From Prorocentrum cordatum (lineage: Eukaryota > Sar > Dinophyceae > Prorocentrales > Prorocentraceae): DNA of 64,000 bases. The DNA is taken from positions 1-64,000 of the forward strand of contig CAUYUJ010004752.1 in NCBI GenBank assembly GCA_963575745.1. The letters run 5' to 3'. Positions within the stretch are counted from its first letter, which is position 1. Each line of letters opens with the position of its first letter. The notes beneath the pieces were generated by a model, which was not told the origin of the DNA, ran no database searches, and saw only the letters and a list, made by a program, of their open reading frames with translations. Shown here piece by piece: positions 32,760 to 43,170 of the stretch. The translations under genes and the position numbers were made by a program.

Positions 32760-34080
32760 GCAATGCGCAGGAGCACCCATCCGCGTGCAAGGAGCCGCGA
32801 GATCTCGGCCGGGTCCGCGTGGCCCTCCGCTCCCCTGGACCTCCCAGGGAGCCCACGAAAGTGGCGACGATTGCGCACTTCTAGGGGGCCACATGCGAAC
32901 CCTACCCCTACCCCCCACGATTTCTGAGGGGGAGGGTGGGGTTCACTTCGCTCGGGAGCTCCCGAACGAAGTGAACCCCACCCTCCCCCTCAGAAATCGT
33001 GGGGGGTAGGGGTAGGGTTCGCATGTGGCCCCCTAACTTCGCAGCCCCCCCAGGAAGTCGCGAAGTCTCGGCTGGGTCTGCGTACCACCCTGCTCCGCTG
33101 GACCTCCCGGGAGGCCGCGAAACTGGCGACGATTGCGCACTTCCCAACCCCCCCAGGGAGTCACGAGATCTTTGCTGGACCTGCGTACCACCCCACTCCG
33201 CGGTACCTCCTAAAAGCTGACGAAAGTGGCGACAATTGCACGCTTCGCAGCCCCCCGGGGAGCCGCAACGGACCTCCCAGGGAGCCCACGAAAGCGGAGA
33301 CATACTCACACTTCGCAGCCCCTCAGGGAACTGCGAGGTCTCGGCTGGATCTGCATACCCCACTCCGCTGGGCCTCCCAGGAGGCCTCGAAAGTGTCGAC
33401 GACTACGCACATCGCAGCCACCCAAGGAGCCGCGAGATCGCTGCTGGATCTGCGTGCCACCCCACTCCGCTGGACCTCCCAGGGAGCCCACGAAAGTGGC
33501 GACAATTGCGCACTTCGCCGCCCCCTATGAAGCTGCGAAGTCTCGGCTGGATCTGCGTACCACCCCACTCCGCTGGACCTCCCAGGAGCAAACGGAAGTG
33601 GCCACAATTTGACACTTCGCAGCCGACATCCCAGGAGCCCGCGAAAATGGCGACCGTTGCGCACTTCACAGCCCCCTAGGAAGCTGCGGAGTCTCAGCTG
33701 GATCTACGTACTCCCCCACCCCGCTGGGCCTCCCATGAGCCCACGATAGTGGCGACAACTGCGCTAGTCTCACCCCCCCAAGGAGTCACGAGATCGTTGC
33801 TGGATCTGCGTGCCACCCCACTCCGCTGGATCCCCCAAGAGCCCACGAAAGTGGTGACACTTGCGCACTTCGCAACCCCCAGGGGGCCGCGAGGCCTCGG
33901 CGAGATCTGCGTGCCACCCCACTCCGCTTGACCTCCCAGGGAATCCACGAGCATGGCGACAACTCCGCACTTCGTCGCCCCCCAGAGAGCCGCAGGGTCT
34001 CGGCTGGGTCTGTGTACTCCCGACTCCGCTGGGCCTCCCAATAGACCACGAATGTGGCGACGGGAGTGCAGTTCGCAAGA
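32760..34080 (+). repeat. ~102 bp satellite
   Basis: About a dozen units with the landmarks GATCTGCGTACCACCCC, CTCCGCTGGACCTCCCAGG, then CACGAAAGTGGCGACAATTG and CACTTCGCAG. CTCCGCTGG falls at 33093, 33465, 33568, 33821, 33922 and 34024, giving spacings of 101-103 bp, with two longer gaps. Open frames across it are artefacts. One unit is split by the foldback insertion at 32882. Confidence 0.85.
32882..33035. mobile_element. 154 bp near-perfect palindrome inserted with 5 bp target duplication
   Basis: Two 77 bp arms meet with no spacer at the GGGAGCTCCC centre (32958/32959), with a single mismatch (GCTCGGG against CCCGAAC). The ends are TAGGGGGCC and GGCCCCCTA. Both sides are flanked by ACTTC (32877-32881 and 33036-33040), and removing the palindrome plus one ACTTC restores the GCGCACTTCGCAGCC sequence expected from neighbouring satellite units. 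That makes it an insertion, not a local rearrangement. No open frame; it is non-autonomous. Confidence 0.85.
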
Positions 34081-34083
34081 TGA

Positions 34084-34610
34084 GTGGAGCAGGAGGAGAA
34101 GGGTGATGACAAGGAGGAGGAGGAGGAGGAGGAGAAAACAAAGATAAGGAAAGAGGAGGAGAAGGTGGAGGAGAAGGAAGATGAGGAGAAGGAGGAGGAA
34201 GAGGAGGAGGAGGATGAGGAGAAGGCGGATGATGATGATGCTGCTGATGATGATGCTGATGACGATGATGATGACGACGATTATGATGATGTTGATGATG
34301 ATGATGCTGATGATGGTGAGGATGCTGATGATGATGACGATGATGGAAATGATGATGCTGCTGATGAGGATACTGCTGATGATGATGATGAGGATGATGA
34401 TGATGCTGTTTATGATGATGATGCTGCTGATGCTGATGATGATGATAATGATGAGGAGGAGGAGGAGGGGGAAAAGGCGGAGGAGGAGGAGGGAAGGCGG
34501 GAAGGATGAAAGGACAGAAAGAGGAGGAGGAGGAGGAGGAGGAGGAGGAGGAGGAGGAGGAGGAGGAAAAGGAGGAAAAGGAGGAAAGGGAGGAGGCGAG
34601 AAGGAAGGAT
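34084..34610. repeat. GGA and GAT microsatellites
   Basis: (GGA)n to 34220, then (GAT)n with GCT and GAC variants to 34455, then (GGA)n again to 34605. Encoded poly-Asp/Glu frames are artefacts. Confidence 0.9.
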
Positions 34611-36000
34611 GGATAGAAGGAATCAATAATGGAGACCCCAGCCTCTTTTCAAAACGAGAACCCAACACATAAGAGTTGGGAACAGTACTCCCCCCCCTTC
34701 CTCAACTCCGCTTCGCTCCGCTCCACTCAATCCTGCCCCCCCTCCCCCCCACCCCCCCAACCACCCCCACCCCCGCCACAGGCAATGAAAGAATACTCTC
34801 CCTCGTCCTCCACCTGGCTGCCCTCCGCTCCCTTCTTTCCTGACCTTTTCACCCGTTCCCGGCCCCACGGCGGCGGCGACCCCCGGGCAGGTGCGGGCGC
34901 TGGATCCGGATGGAAGGAAAACGGACGCGCGAGGAAGACGTTGACGAGGAGGAGGAGAAGGAAGCGAGAGGAAGATGTTGAAGAGGAGGGAGGAGGAGGA
35001 GGAGGAGGAGGAGGAGGAGGCGGAGGGAGGAGGAGGAGGAGGAGGAGGGGAGGAGGAGGAGGAGGAGGAGGGAAGGGGAGGAGAGGAGGAGGAGGAGAAG
35101 GAGGAGGAGGAGGAGGAGGAGGAGGAGGAGGAGGAAGAGGAGGTTGAGGAGGAGGAGGAGGAGGACGGCGAGTAGGATGACGAGGACAGCGACGAGCAGC
35201 AGTCGGACGGGACAATTCCTCCCTCTCCTGCGGTCTCCGGGGCCCTCTGGAAGCCTTCATCGGGGGTGGGCAGAACTAAGTCAAGTCAAGAAAGCCTTGT
35301 TATATACGGTGCGCGAGCAGGGTGAGAAACAGCAAACAAACAAACAGCAACGTTCTTGGCAGAAGGGGAGGACCCGGGGCCACGACCTGGGGGGAGGGAC
35401 GAGGAGGCGAGGACGAGTGGCTCAGCGGGCGCAGGCCCGCAAACATCTCGGCCGCAACACCCGAGAACCGAAAGCATGCAATTCCCTCGTCGGTTTGGCA
35501 GTGTGGGAGGTCTATCAGCTAGCACGGAGCCAAGAGGGCAACATCGGGCGAGGATAAATCGAACATCTCTGAGAGCCGGCGGCTCTGGAGGATGTCTCGG
35601 GCGCCGCGGCCTTGTCAGAGCGTTCCGGGATGCCCTGAGAGCGTTCCCGAAAGCTCTGGAACAGACTGATCCTCGTCATAGCCTCGGGCGTCGAGTGATG
35701 GGGTGCGAAAAAAGCGGGCGGAGGAAAGGTGCACCTCCTGTGCCCTCAAGGAGCCCTGCAGGAACCCCCTGGGGCCCAAAAGGGGCACGAAAGGTGCACG
35801 CTTCTTCGCCTCCCCCATGCATCGCTACACCCATTAAGCAACGCCCAATGGTCCAGCGCGATCAACCTCCGTCTCCAGATGCCCCGGGTCGACAGCGCCT
35901 GGAGACCTCGATGCTCGACCCCCCCTCGAGGTCACTCGACCGCCCGCCGGCGCCCAGAAGAGGGACCGAGCGCGGGCGGCAGAGGAGGACGAGCACGGAG
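34611..36000. other. no supportable gene; GGA tract at 34.96-35.17 kb
   Basis: C-rich sequence near 34690-34780, interrupted (GGA)n at 34945-35165, then unique sequence to 36000. The plus frame at 35144-35557 is unrecognised and its basic composition follows the repeat. Confidence 0.45.
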
Positions 36001-36695
36001 GGCGCGGAGGAGGAGGAAGGAGGAGGGAGGAGGAGGAGGAGGGAGGAGGAGGAGGAGGAGGAGGAGGAGGAGGAGGAGGAGGAGGAGGAGGGGAAGGAGG
36101 GGAGGGGGAGGAGGAGGAGGGGGAGGAAGACGAGGAGGTGGAGGAAGAGGAGGAGGCGGAGGAGGGCGAGGAGGTGGAGGCCGGCGAGTGGAGGACCACG
36201 AGGAGGAGGACGAGATGGGCGACGACGGGCAGCAGCAAGATATCGCCGGGGCCTTGAGGAGGTACCTTTCGACCGCGTTCCTCACCAGCTTCCGGTTGGA
36301 CTGCAGCGAGGCAATCCCCGGGCGCTTCCCCGCCGGACCTCGGCGGCGAGGGCGCTCCGATGGGGGGGAAGGGAGGAAAAGATTCTAGGGGGGCGCCCCT
36401 CCTCCTTCTCCTCCTCCTCCTCCTGCCTCCTCCTCCTCCTCCTCCTCCTGCTCCTCCTGCTCCTCCTCCTCCTCCTCCTCCTCCTCCTTCCTCCTCTCTC
36501 CTCCTCCTCCTCCTCCTCTCATCCTCCTCCTCCTCCTGGTCCTCCGCCTCCTCCTCCTCATCCTCCTCCTCCTCCTCCTCCTCCTCCTCTCTCCTCCTCG
36601 CTCTTCTCCTGCTCCTGCTCCTCCTCCGCCTCCTCCTCCTCCTCCCCCTCCTCCTCCTCCCCCTCCTCCTGCTCCTCCTCCTCCGCATCCTCGTT
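36000..36695. repeat. GGA field facing TCC field
   Basis: (GGA)n at 36010-36215 and (TCC)n at 36398-36690 face each other around 180 bp of unique sequence, so the two could pair as a long imperfect inverted repeat. Confidence 0.85.
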
Positions 36696-36751
36696 GCACC
36701 AAATGAACGCAACATAGGACTCCCGCTCAATCGCAAGAGGCCTAGCACAAC

Positions 36752-37984
36752 TCAAGAATAATGTGACCTCCCTTGCCGCACCTGGATGCTGCGGCCGAAC
36801 ACCGCACGGGAGCGGGAGTACTTGCCAGCGAGCAGCATGGTCAAGGACTTCTCAGCCGCCGGATCACGCGGGTGCGCGGGACAGGTCTCTTTCAGGTGCC
36901 GACGTCGAACAACCCCGAACGCGGCGCACTTCCGACACCACACCACGGTTCCAGAAGGCCCCGAGCCCATCCGCAGAACGCGGGAGTGGTGTGCAGTCGC
37001 GGCGATGACGGGGATGCCAGGGCAGGGAAAGGCTGCAAACGCTCCTCTGGAACTCGCCCTTCCCCCGCACTCCAAACATACACAACTCGTACCCTCTCTA
37101 CAGATCGTGTGTCCGTTGGGGTTGGCAACAAATGGAGTTGCGGGATGTCACCGACAGGCCTCGAGGACTTGGGGGCACGACACCTCACCGCATCCTTGAG
37201 GCCCTGTCGGGAGATCTCGCCCAACATCAGCCCAAAAATTCTCACCGACCTGCTGAATACCTGCGCTGGCCGTCCTATACCAGCTGCGCACATCTTCTGA
37301 CAGATCCTGAAGCAAGGTGCCCTCCTTCACCAGGCGGTCGGCTTCTCGATTGCCCCGCCAAGCGTAGAAAGGGAAACTCGCGGGAGAGTGCCAGATTCCA
37401 CGACAGGTGGGGCTTTATCTTAAAAAAACAGTGTGGTCCCAACCTATGTCACGAGCTTTGGGCAAGACCTTCCTCCAGACCTCGCGTAACGCAACACTCG
37501 AAACATCTTGGTGTGGGCCACAGCTCCACATATCGAGCAGCACCTGACACTTTGTCCAAATCTCGAGCGGGCCAGCTTCGGCCAACAGCAAAGCCGGGTA
37601 AAAGGCCCACAACTCCCCCCCATGTTGGACTGAACGGGGTGGGAGAAAGGCCCATACAGACTGCCCAAGATCTGGCCATTCCTGTCCATCGACACAGCGG
37701 ACCAACCCGCTCGAGAGCACCACGGCAACATACTCCTCCTCCTCCTCCTCCTCCTCCTCCTCCTCCACCTCCTCCTCCTCCTCCTCCTCCTCCTCCTCCG
37801 CCTCCCACTCCTCTTCCCCCTCCTCGATATCTTCATCCCCCTCGTCGATCTCTCCCCCCCCCCTCCTCGATCCATCGAGAAGGTTAGGATTGGTGGCATC
37901 GCGTATGATTCCACCCCCCTGAGCTCTCGACGGGCACCGCGGCGGCGAGGAGCGGGAGGCCCACCCGCAGAGCCAGCCCAACAC
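36752..37984 (-). pseudogene. LINE 3' end: RNase H domain and C-terminal Cys motif
   Basis: On the minus strand, reading down from a (GGA)n run at ~37800: CSRAGWSAVSMD and GQILGSLYGPF (first strands of RNase H, one frame), then a shift to GGELWAF (likely Glu region) and KCQVLLDMW (likely catalytic Asp), then FYAWRGNREADRL, the typical GNxxAD tail, and finally WCRKCAAFG...RHLKETCP, a Cys motif found at the end of many non-LTR polyproteins. After the single shift near 37640 the frame is constant to TGA/TAA stops; in-frame stops at about 37415 and 37148 show it is dead. No reverse transcriptase remains upstream. Assignment is by motif order, not by search. Confidence 0.55.
37735..37805. repeat. 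TCC microsatellite at the RNase H boundary
   Basis: (TCC)n with one CAC interruption. On the coding strand of the LINE relic it is (GGA)n, read as poly-Glu or poly-Arg directly before the RNase H domain. Confidence 0.9.
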
Positions 37985-39111
37985 TCAGCCGAGCACGGCG
38001 AAAGCGGCACGCGGTACCGCCCAAGGAGCCCCTCCTGCACCGTGGAAATGCTCACTCCTTCCAAGCCAAGCCACCAACAGCGGAAACCAGTTGAGCTGCG
38101 TGGGAAGCACGCCAAGACTGACAAAACGAGAGAGACGAATCACGCGCGGAAGGCCTGGGATTGTGCGGGAACGCGGCGTCGCATCCACATCGAAGAGCAT
38201 ACATCACGATCCTACATCTAGCTAGTCTGTGTTCAGGCGTTCTGGGTGAGATGTCGGCGACCGCGACGCCTCCTCAGACTGGCCGGAGTTACACATGGCT
38301 GTGGCCCTCTCTCCTGCCAGCACGCGCGCGCAGGAGCAGTGCAGAGAGGGGAATGCACGAGGAGGGCTAGAGAAACAAGCGCGGATTTGCGCGCCAGGGG
38401 CGGCGCCGGAGGCGCCGCCAGGGGGCCCCAGGCGCCGATCCAAGAGATCTGCGCGGAACGGCAACAGTTTATGTTTATGGCGTTTTTCTTCTTCGAAGGA
38501 GGGCTACGGCGGGGGCAGTGGATAAGGAACCCTTAGATAACGACGCCAGGGTCTGGAAGCCAGTGGACCTCCAATCGTGGATCGGCCATGGATATCACCG
38601 CCGCCCCCGTTGGACAAAAAAAAACCCAAGGTCTACAGCCTTTCGGGCACATTCTTATAACGAACGCCCCCCCCCCGTAGAGGAACAACCACGGAATGCC
38701 GCAAGGAGGAGCGAGCCCATCCCGAACCCCAAGCGGTCCTTCTGTCAGCGCCTTGACTGTGCATGCGCAGTGCTCCTCCCGTCTGGCGGGCGCCGTTCGA
38801 CGTTACCTCGACGCTCGTCGGCGCCTGCCGACGCCACATCGGCGCTATCTCATCGAAGTATACCAGGCTCCCATGACTCGCCACCGACACAGCGAGCGCC
38901 CTCCGAACCCCAAGCCGTCCCTCAGTCGGCGTCTGGACTGTACATGCGCCCAGACATGCGACGTCCCGATGGTTTCAGGACGGCGTCCCAGGAAGTCTGG
39001 ACCCTTTCCCCGGGACAAGCTTTGCATCCTGGGCCGTTTCATGACGGTCCCGGGCCCGGCGAGGGCCCCCAGGGGCCGAAAGTAGCGAAAAACCGCCCGT
39101 CCTGATTTTTC
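37985..39111. other. no supportable gene; partial copy of the palindromic repeat
   Basis: 38378-38500 contains the GC hairpin (GCGCGCCAGGGGCGGCGCC and its partner GGCGCCGCCAGGGGGC) followed by GCGCCGATCC and TTTATGTTTATGGCG, i.e. the loop and one arm of the palindromic repeat described at 44703. 38967-39100 holds a reverse copy of the GC-rich block seen at 11.0 and 40.8 kb. The remainder is unique and unrecognised. Confidence 0.5.
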
Positions 39112-39276
39112 GAAGGGCCCTGGGACACACAAATAAATACACACACAAATAAATTAAACCCCAACGTTTTCCCATATTTTCTGGGTTTTCGCCTTCCCCC
39201 CACTTCCGATATTTTCGCACATTTTCCTAGGAGTCGACGATTACTTGTGTCTGTGTGACTTTCCCCCTCCTGATCT
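39112..39276 (+). repeat. dispersed ~160 bp repeat family B, copy 4
   Basis: Starts CGAAGGGCCCTGGGACACAC and ends GACGATTACTTGTGTCTGTG plus a CCCCTCCTGATC tail. It retains the TTCCCATATTTTCTGGG middle. Confidence 0.8.
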
Positions 39277-39457
39277 TTTAACGACGCGAGCAAGCCTGGG
39301 CGCCGTGCTTCCCCCCCCCGACGGGCGCCGTTCCGAGCCCCGCGCCCGCGGACGCCGCGCGCGCCAGCCGCGGCCTGCCGGGCGCGGAGGACGCCCGGGA
39401 CTGCCGCTGGAGCTGCAGCGGCGCGCCGGCGGCGGAGTCCCGCGCGGCGCCTGCGCA

Positions 39458-39584
39458 GGGGGGGGGGGGGGGGGGGGGGCGGCCTGCTCGCTGCAATTGA
39501 TGGGGGCACGCGGGTAGAAAGAGATGTGAGCGTATATATATATATATATATACATACATACATTACATACCACACACATACATC

Positions 39585-39635
<51 letters not shown>

Positions 39636-39640
39636 CAAAG
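39458..39640. repeat. G22 run and TA/TACA microsatellite
   Basis: An uninterrupted run of 22 G at 39458-39479. After ~55 bp comes an AT-only stretch of (TA)n and (CATA)n, 39534-39633, in a region otherwise very GC-rich. The flanks 39281-39457 and 39641-39956 hold no recognisable gene. Confidence 0.9.
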
Positions 39641-39956
39641 AAAAATCGCGGGGGAGGCGGGTAGGACGCGAACAGACCGCGCGCTCGTGGCGACGCTCGA
39701 GGGCGCTCGGGGCCGCGCGCCGCCGTTCGAGGGCGCCTGGCGCGCGCGCGCCGCCGCCCGAGGCCTGGAAATGGGCACCAGCACCAGCACGGGGAGTTGC
39801 CTCCACAGGCGGAAGATGATCCTAGATCTCGGCGTCGATGGTAATATTTCGGCCACCTTGGAAGCCAGAAGATCACCACCATCGCCGAGATCGGGACCTT
39901 CTTCCCTCGGTGGCGGCACGCCGCCGATATTGGTGTTGGTGTCACCCTCTACAGGC

Positions 39957-40418
39957 TTATGTTGCTCCCCTCGTGCTTCAAGACCAAATCCCAGAAATAA
40001 GTTCGAGCACCCGGATCCGTGCTGGAAGAGTGCCGAAAGAGTGTCGAAGCAATGTCGGGCGAGCGTCTCCCGGGCTTTGTGGGCCCCGGAAACGGCAGGG
40101 CCGTTTTTTCACTGTTTCCAAAAAAATGTCCCTTGAAAATGGAAACGGCAACAAAAACAACGACCGGGAACGGCAAAAAAACTGCTCCAGGATTGGAACC
40201 GGAGCCGGAACCGGTCAAAAAACGGCGACGGAACCGGTAACAAAAACGGCGTCGGAGCCGGCAAAAAACCGGCAAAACGGAGCCGGTAAAAAAACAGCCC
40301 TGTCGTTTCCAGGGCCCACTAAGCTCCCAGGGCCCGACCAGCGAAAACCCTCGAGATGTGGGGTCTTTTCCTGGTGCTCGGAACTCTTCCTGGTGGTCAG
40401 CGCGAAAGCCACAGGGCG
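39957..40418. mobile_element. inverted-repeat element family D, long copy
   Basis: The left part (TTATGTTGCTCCCCTCGTGC, then AGTTCGAGCACCCGG) and right part (CTGGTGCTCGGAACTCTTCC, then GGTGGTCAG) are an inverted pair around GAGCACC. The same two parts bracket the shorter copy at 55308-55510. Here the interior is expanded by a patch of AACGGCAAAAAAC-like repeats (40130-40300) with GGAACCGG units. It is non-coding. Confidence 0.55.
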
Positions 40419-40419
40419 C

Positions 40420-41215
40420 CCGCGGCCGCGGCCGAGCGGCCGCGCCAACGGCGGCCCCCGCCGCAGGCCTGCCTGGGCCTCGGCGCCCTCGGGCTTTCGT
40501 CGTCGTCCTTGGCTCCCGCCTTCGCCGTCGCCGTCGCTTGCGCTTTCGTCGTCCTCGTCGTTGTCGGCCTTAGCGTTGTCGTCGTCGGCGGCGGCGGCGT
40601 CGTCGTCGTCGCTGTCGTGGCCGTGGTCGTCGTCGTCGTCGGCGGCGGGGGCGGCTAAAGCAGGCTGGAACATCCTCACTCTAGGACTGCGACGCTGGAC
40701 TGCTCCCTGGGTCTCCGTGCCCTGCACGCCTGCCGCACGAGGGCCCAGCTATGATATCGCGTCGTAAAAAAGCCAGGACGGGCGGCCTTTCGCTAATGTT
40801 CGGCCCCTGGGGGCCCCCGCCGGCCCCCAGGAGCGTCAACAAGCGGCTCGGGATGCAAAGCCGGCCCCGCGGGGAAAGGGTCCAGATTTCCGGGGACGCC
40901 GCGCTGAAAAAATCCAGACGCTGGGGATGGAGGAGGAGGAGGAGGAGGAGGAGGAGGAGGAGGAGGAGGAGGAGCAGCCTGGCGGCCAGGACCGGTTTTT
41001 CCTCCGGAGTCGCCTTCGTCCGGTCCCGGGGCCCGGCGAGGGCCGAGGCCGAGCGTGGCCAAACACCTTCCGTGGGCGCCCTGACTTTTGTCGCGGCGCG
41101 GGCCTGTCCGGGGCCGCATGCCCCAGACGTCCGCCGACAGGAGTGCTTCCGCCCGCGGCCCCAGAGGCCCCGACCCCTTCCACCGGGATGGTGCTTTCGT
41201 CCCGGATCCCTTCTT
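40420..41215. other. GTC-rich patch, GC-rich dispersed block, GGA tract
   Basis: (GTC)n with CGG variants to about 40655. 40760-40920 is a copy of the GC-rich block (GGGGACGCCGCGCTGAAAAA, inverse and direct copies at 11.0, 20.0 and 39.0 kb). (GGA)n at 40928-40975. No gene is supported. Confidence 0.5.
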
Positions 41216-41226
41216 TGAAGGGGCCC

Positions 41227-41297
<71 letters not shown>

Positions 41298-41435
41298 AGT
41301 ATACACCAATAACAGGAATCCCCATATTTTCCCACACGTTCTGGGCTTACGTCTTCTCCCCCACTTCCCCTATTTTCCCCTATTTTCCCTGGGAATCGAG
41401 GATTAATTGTGTCTGCGTGTTTTTTCCCTCCTGAG
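41216..41435 (+). repeat. dispersed repeat family B, copy 5, with CA expansion
   Basis: Begins GAAGGGGCCCAGGGACACAC, but the short ACACAC seen in other copies has grown to a ~65 bp (CA)n run (41231-41296). The right part, including ATTAATTGTGTCTGCG and a TCCCTCCTGA tail, is intact. A reversed fragment of the right half lies at 41680-41745. Confidence 0.8.
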
Positions 41436-42200
41436 ATCCTCCGGCCCCGTCCTGCTCGGACCCCACCTGGGAGGCCTGGAACCCCTGGGAGGGTCCCTGG
41501 GGCCGATTCTGAGCGGGACGCGCGCCGCGCGGGTCGGCGCCCCGACATACTTATACTGCGCGTGTGTGTGTGTCAAGGGGGTTTCCACGCGCCCTGTCTC
41601 CCCAATTAGTGCTTTGCGCGGCCCGCCTAGCTCTTAACCGGAAGAGGCTCGCTCTCGACACGCAGACCAGAAAAAATCTGTCAGGGGGGGAAAACAAACA
41701 GACACAATTAATCGTCGATCTTCCAGAAAATGTGTCGGGGTTGGACAGACCTCCTACCCTGACACGGGGGCCCGGGGGCCCGAGAACGGGCCCCAGAGGC
41801 CGACCTCGGAATCCAGGAACATACCGCCGGAGTGAAAAAATCAGGTCCTGGGAGCTCTGGGTCGTCGTGGTCGTCGACGTCCTCCTCCTCCTCCTCCTCC
41901 TCCTCCTCTCCTCCTCCTCCTCCTCCTCCTCCTCCTCCTCTTTCCTCCTCCTCCTCCTCTCCTCCTCCTCTTCTCCTCCTCCTCCTCCTCCTCTCCTCCT
42001 CCTCCTCCTCATCCTCATCCCTCCTCCTACCTCCTCCTCCTCCTCCTCCTCCCTCCCCCTCCTCCTCCTACCGCCTCCTCCTCCTCCGATCTCACTCAGA
42101 GAATCCTCTCGCTGTGGAACAGAAATCACGACGGGAGGCTGTAGGCATTGTGCGGCCTCCAGGCCCCCTGGCCCCGCGGTCGTCAGAGAACTGCTCGGGT
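41436..42200. repeat. unique sequence then TCC microsatellite field
   Basis: 41436-41875 is unique apart from the reversed family B fragment. (TCC)n with TCTCC variants runs from 41880 to 42090. No gene is seen. Confidence 0.7.
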
Positions 42201-42317
<117 letters not shown>

Positions 42318-42466
42318 ACGGCCCGGGAAAGGGTGGTCTGGACCTCCTGCGCTCAACGCTCCGAAAACATGGCGACGTCTGAGTTCCTGGGGCCAGAGGA
42401 GGCGGCCGAGGCGGAACGGCGGATGTGAAGCAGGGGGGAGTCGTACTAGTCTTGTCCTCTTCCCGC

Positions 42467-42616
42467 ATCCACCATCACCATCACCATCACCATCACCATC
42501 ACCATCACCATCATCATCATCAGCAGCATCAGCAGCATCAGCACCATCATCATCACCATCATCGCCATCATCAGCATCATCATCATCATCATCAGCATCA
42601 TCATCATCATCAGCAT

Positions 42617-42647
<31 letters not shown>

Positions 42648-42690
42648 AACACCATCATCGTCATTACCCCCATCATTAACATACGCGCCA
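42467..42690. repeat. CAC/CAT trinucleotide field
   Basis: (CATCAC)n then (CAT)n with CAG variants. It reads as poly-His and is not coding. Confidence 0.9.
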
Positions 42691-42779
42691 CCATCCTCAT
42701 ATCAATAGTTCCTCTTCAATTCCCCTTCCTAATACATAACTCCTCCTGACGCACCCAGAGAAGGGCTGGTAGGGCGGGC

Positions 42780-43170
42780 CGGGCGGTTCGCCTGAAAGTT
42801 CCTCACCCTTTTTATGATCCTGAAGCTTGAAGTTTTCAGGATGTTCACGGATGGAGGGCGGGCCGTTTTCAAAATGTGGCTCTCGCCTCAGCGCCGCGCA
42901 CCCTCGACTTAAAAGGGTCTGGAGAGCTTCACTGATGGGAGGCATGCCGTTTCCGAAAGGTGGCTCTCCCCTCAACGCCACTCACACTCGCCTTAACACT
43001 TTGCAGCAAATTCCCGGGTGGAGGGCGGGCCGTTTTCCAAATCCAGTTTTCTTCTTAGCTCTACGCACATTCGTTTCGACGCTTACAGGAGCTTCACGGA
43101 TGGATGGCGGCTACTTTTCAAAATGCGGCTGTCGCAGTAGCGTCACGCAGATTCGTCTTACCCGTTCACA
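42780..43170 (+). repeat. 83 bp tandem family, four units
   Basis: Units start near 42850, 42934, 43017 and 43099 (spacing 84, 83, 82). Consensus landmarks are TTCACGGATGGAGGGCGGG, CCGTTTTCAAAATGTGGCTC and TCGCCTCAGCGCCGCGCAC. The period is not a multiple of three, so the FSKCGSRLSAAH-like reading is not a protein. Confidence 0.85.

Noticed and set aside
32889-32915. CCCTACCCCTACC, telomere-like
   Set aside because: Only two imperfect units, part of the 154 bp palindrome; dinoflagellate telomeres are reported as TTTAGGG repeats.
37132-37887. Plus-strand 251-residue frame
   Set aside because: Shadow of the minus-strand LINE RNase H relic; its Pro run is the TCC tract.
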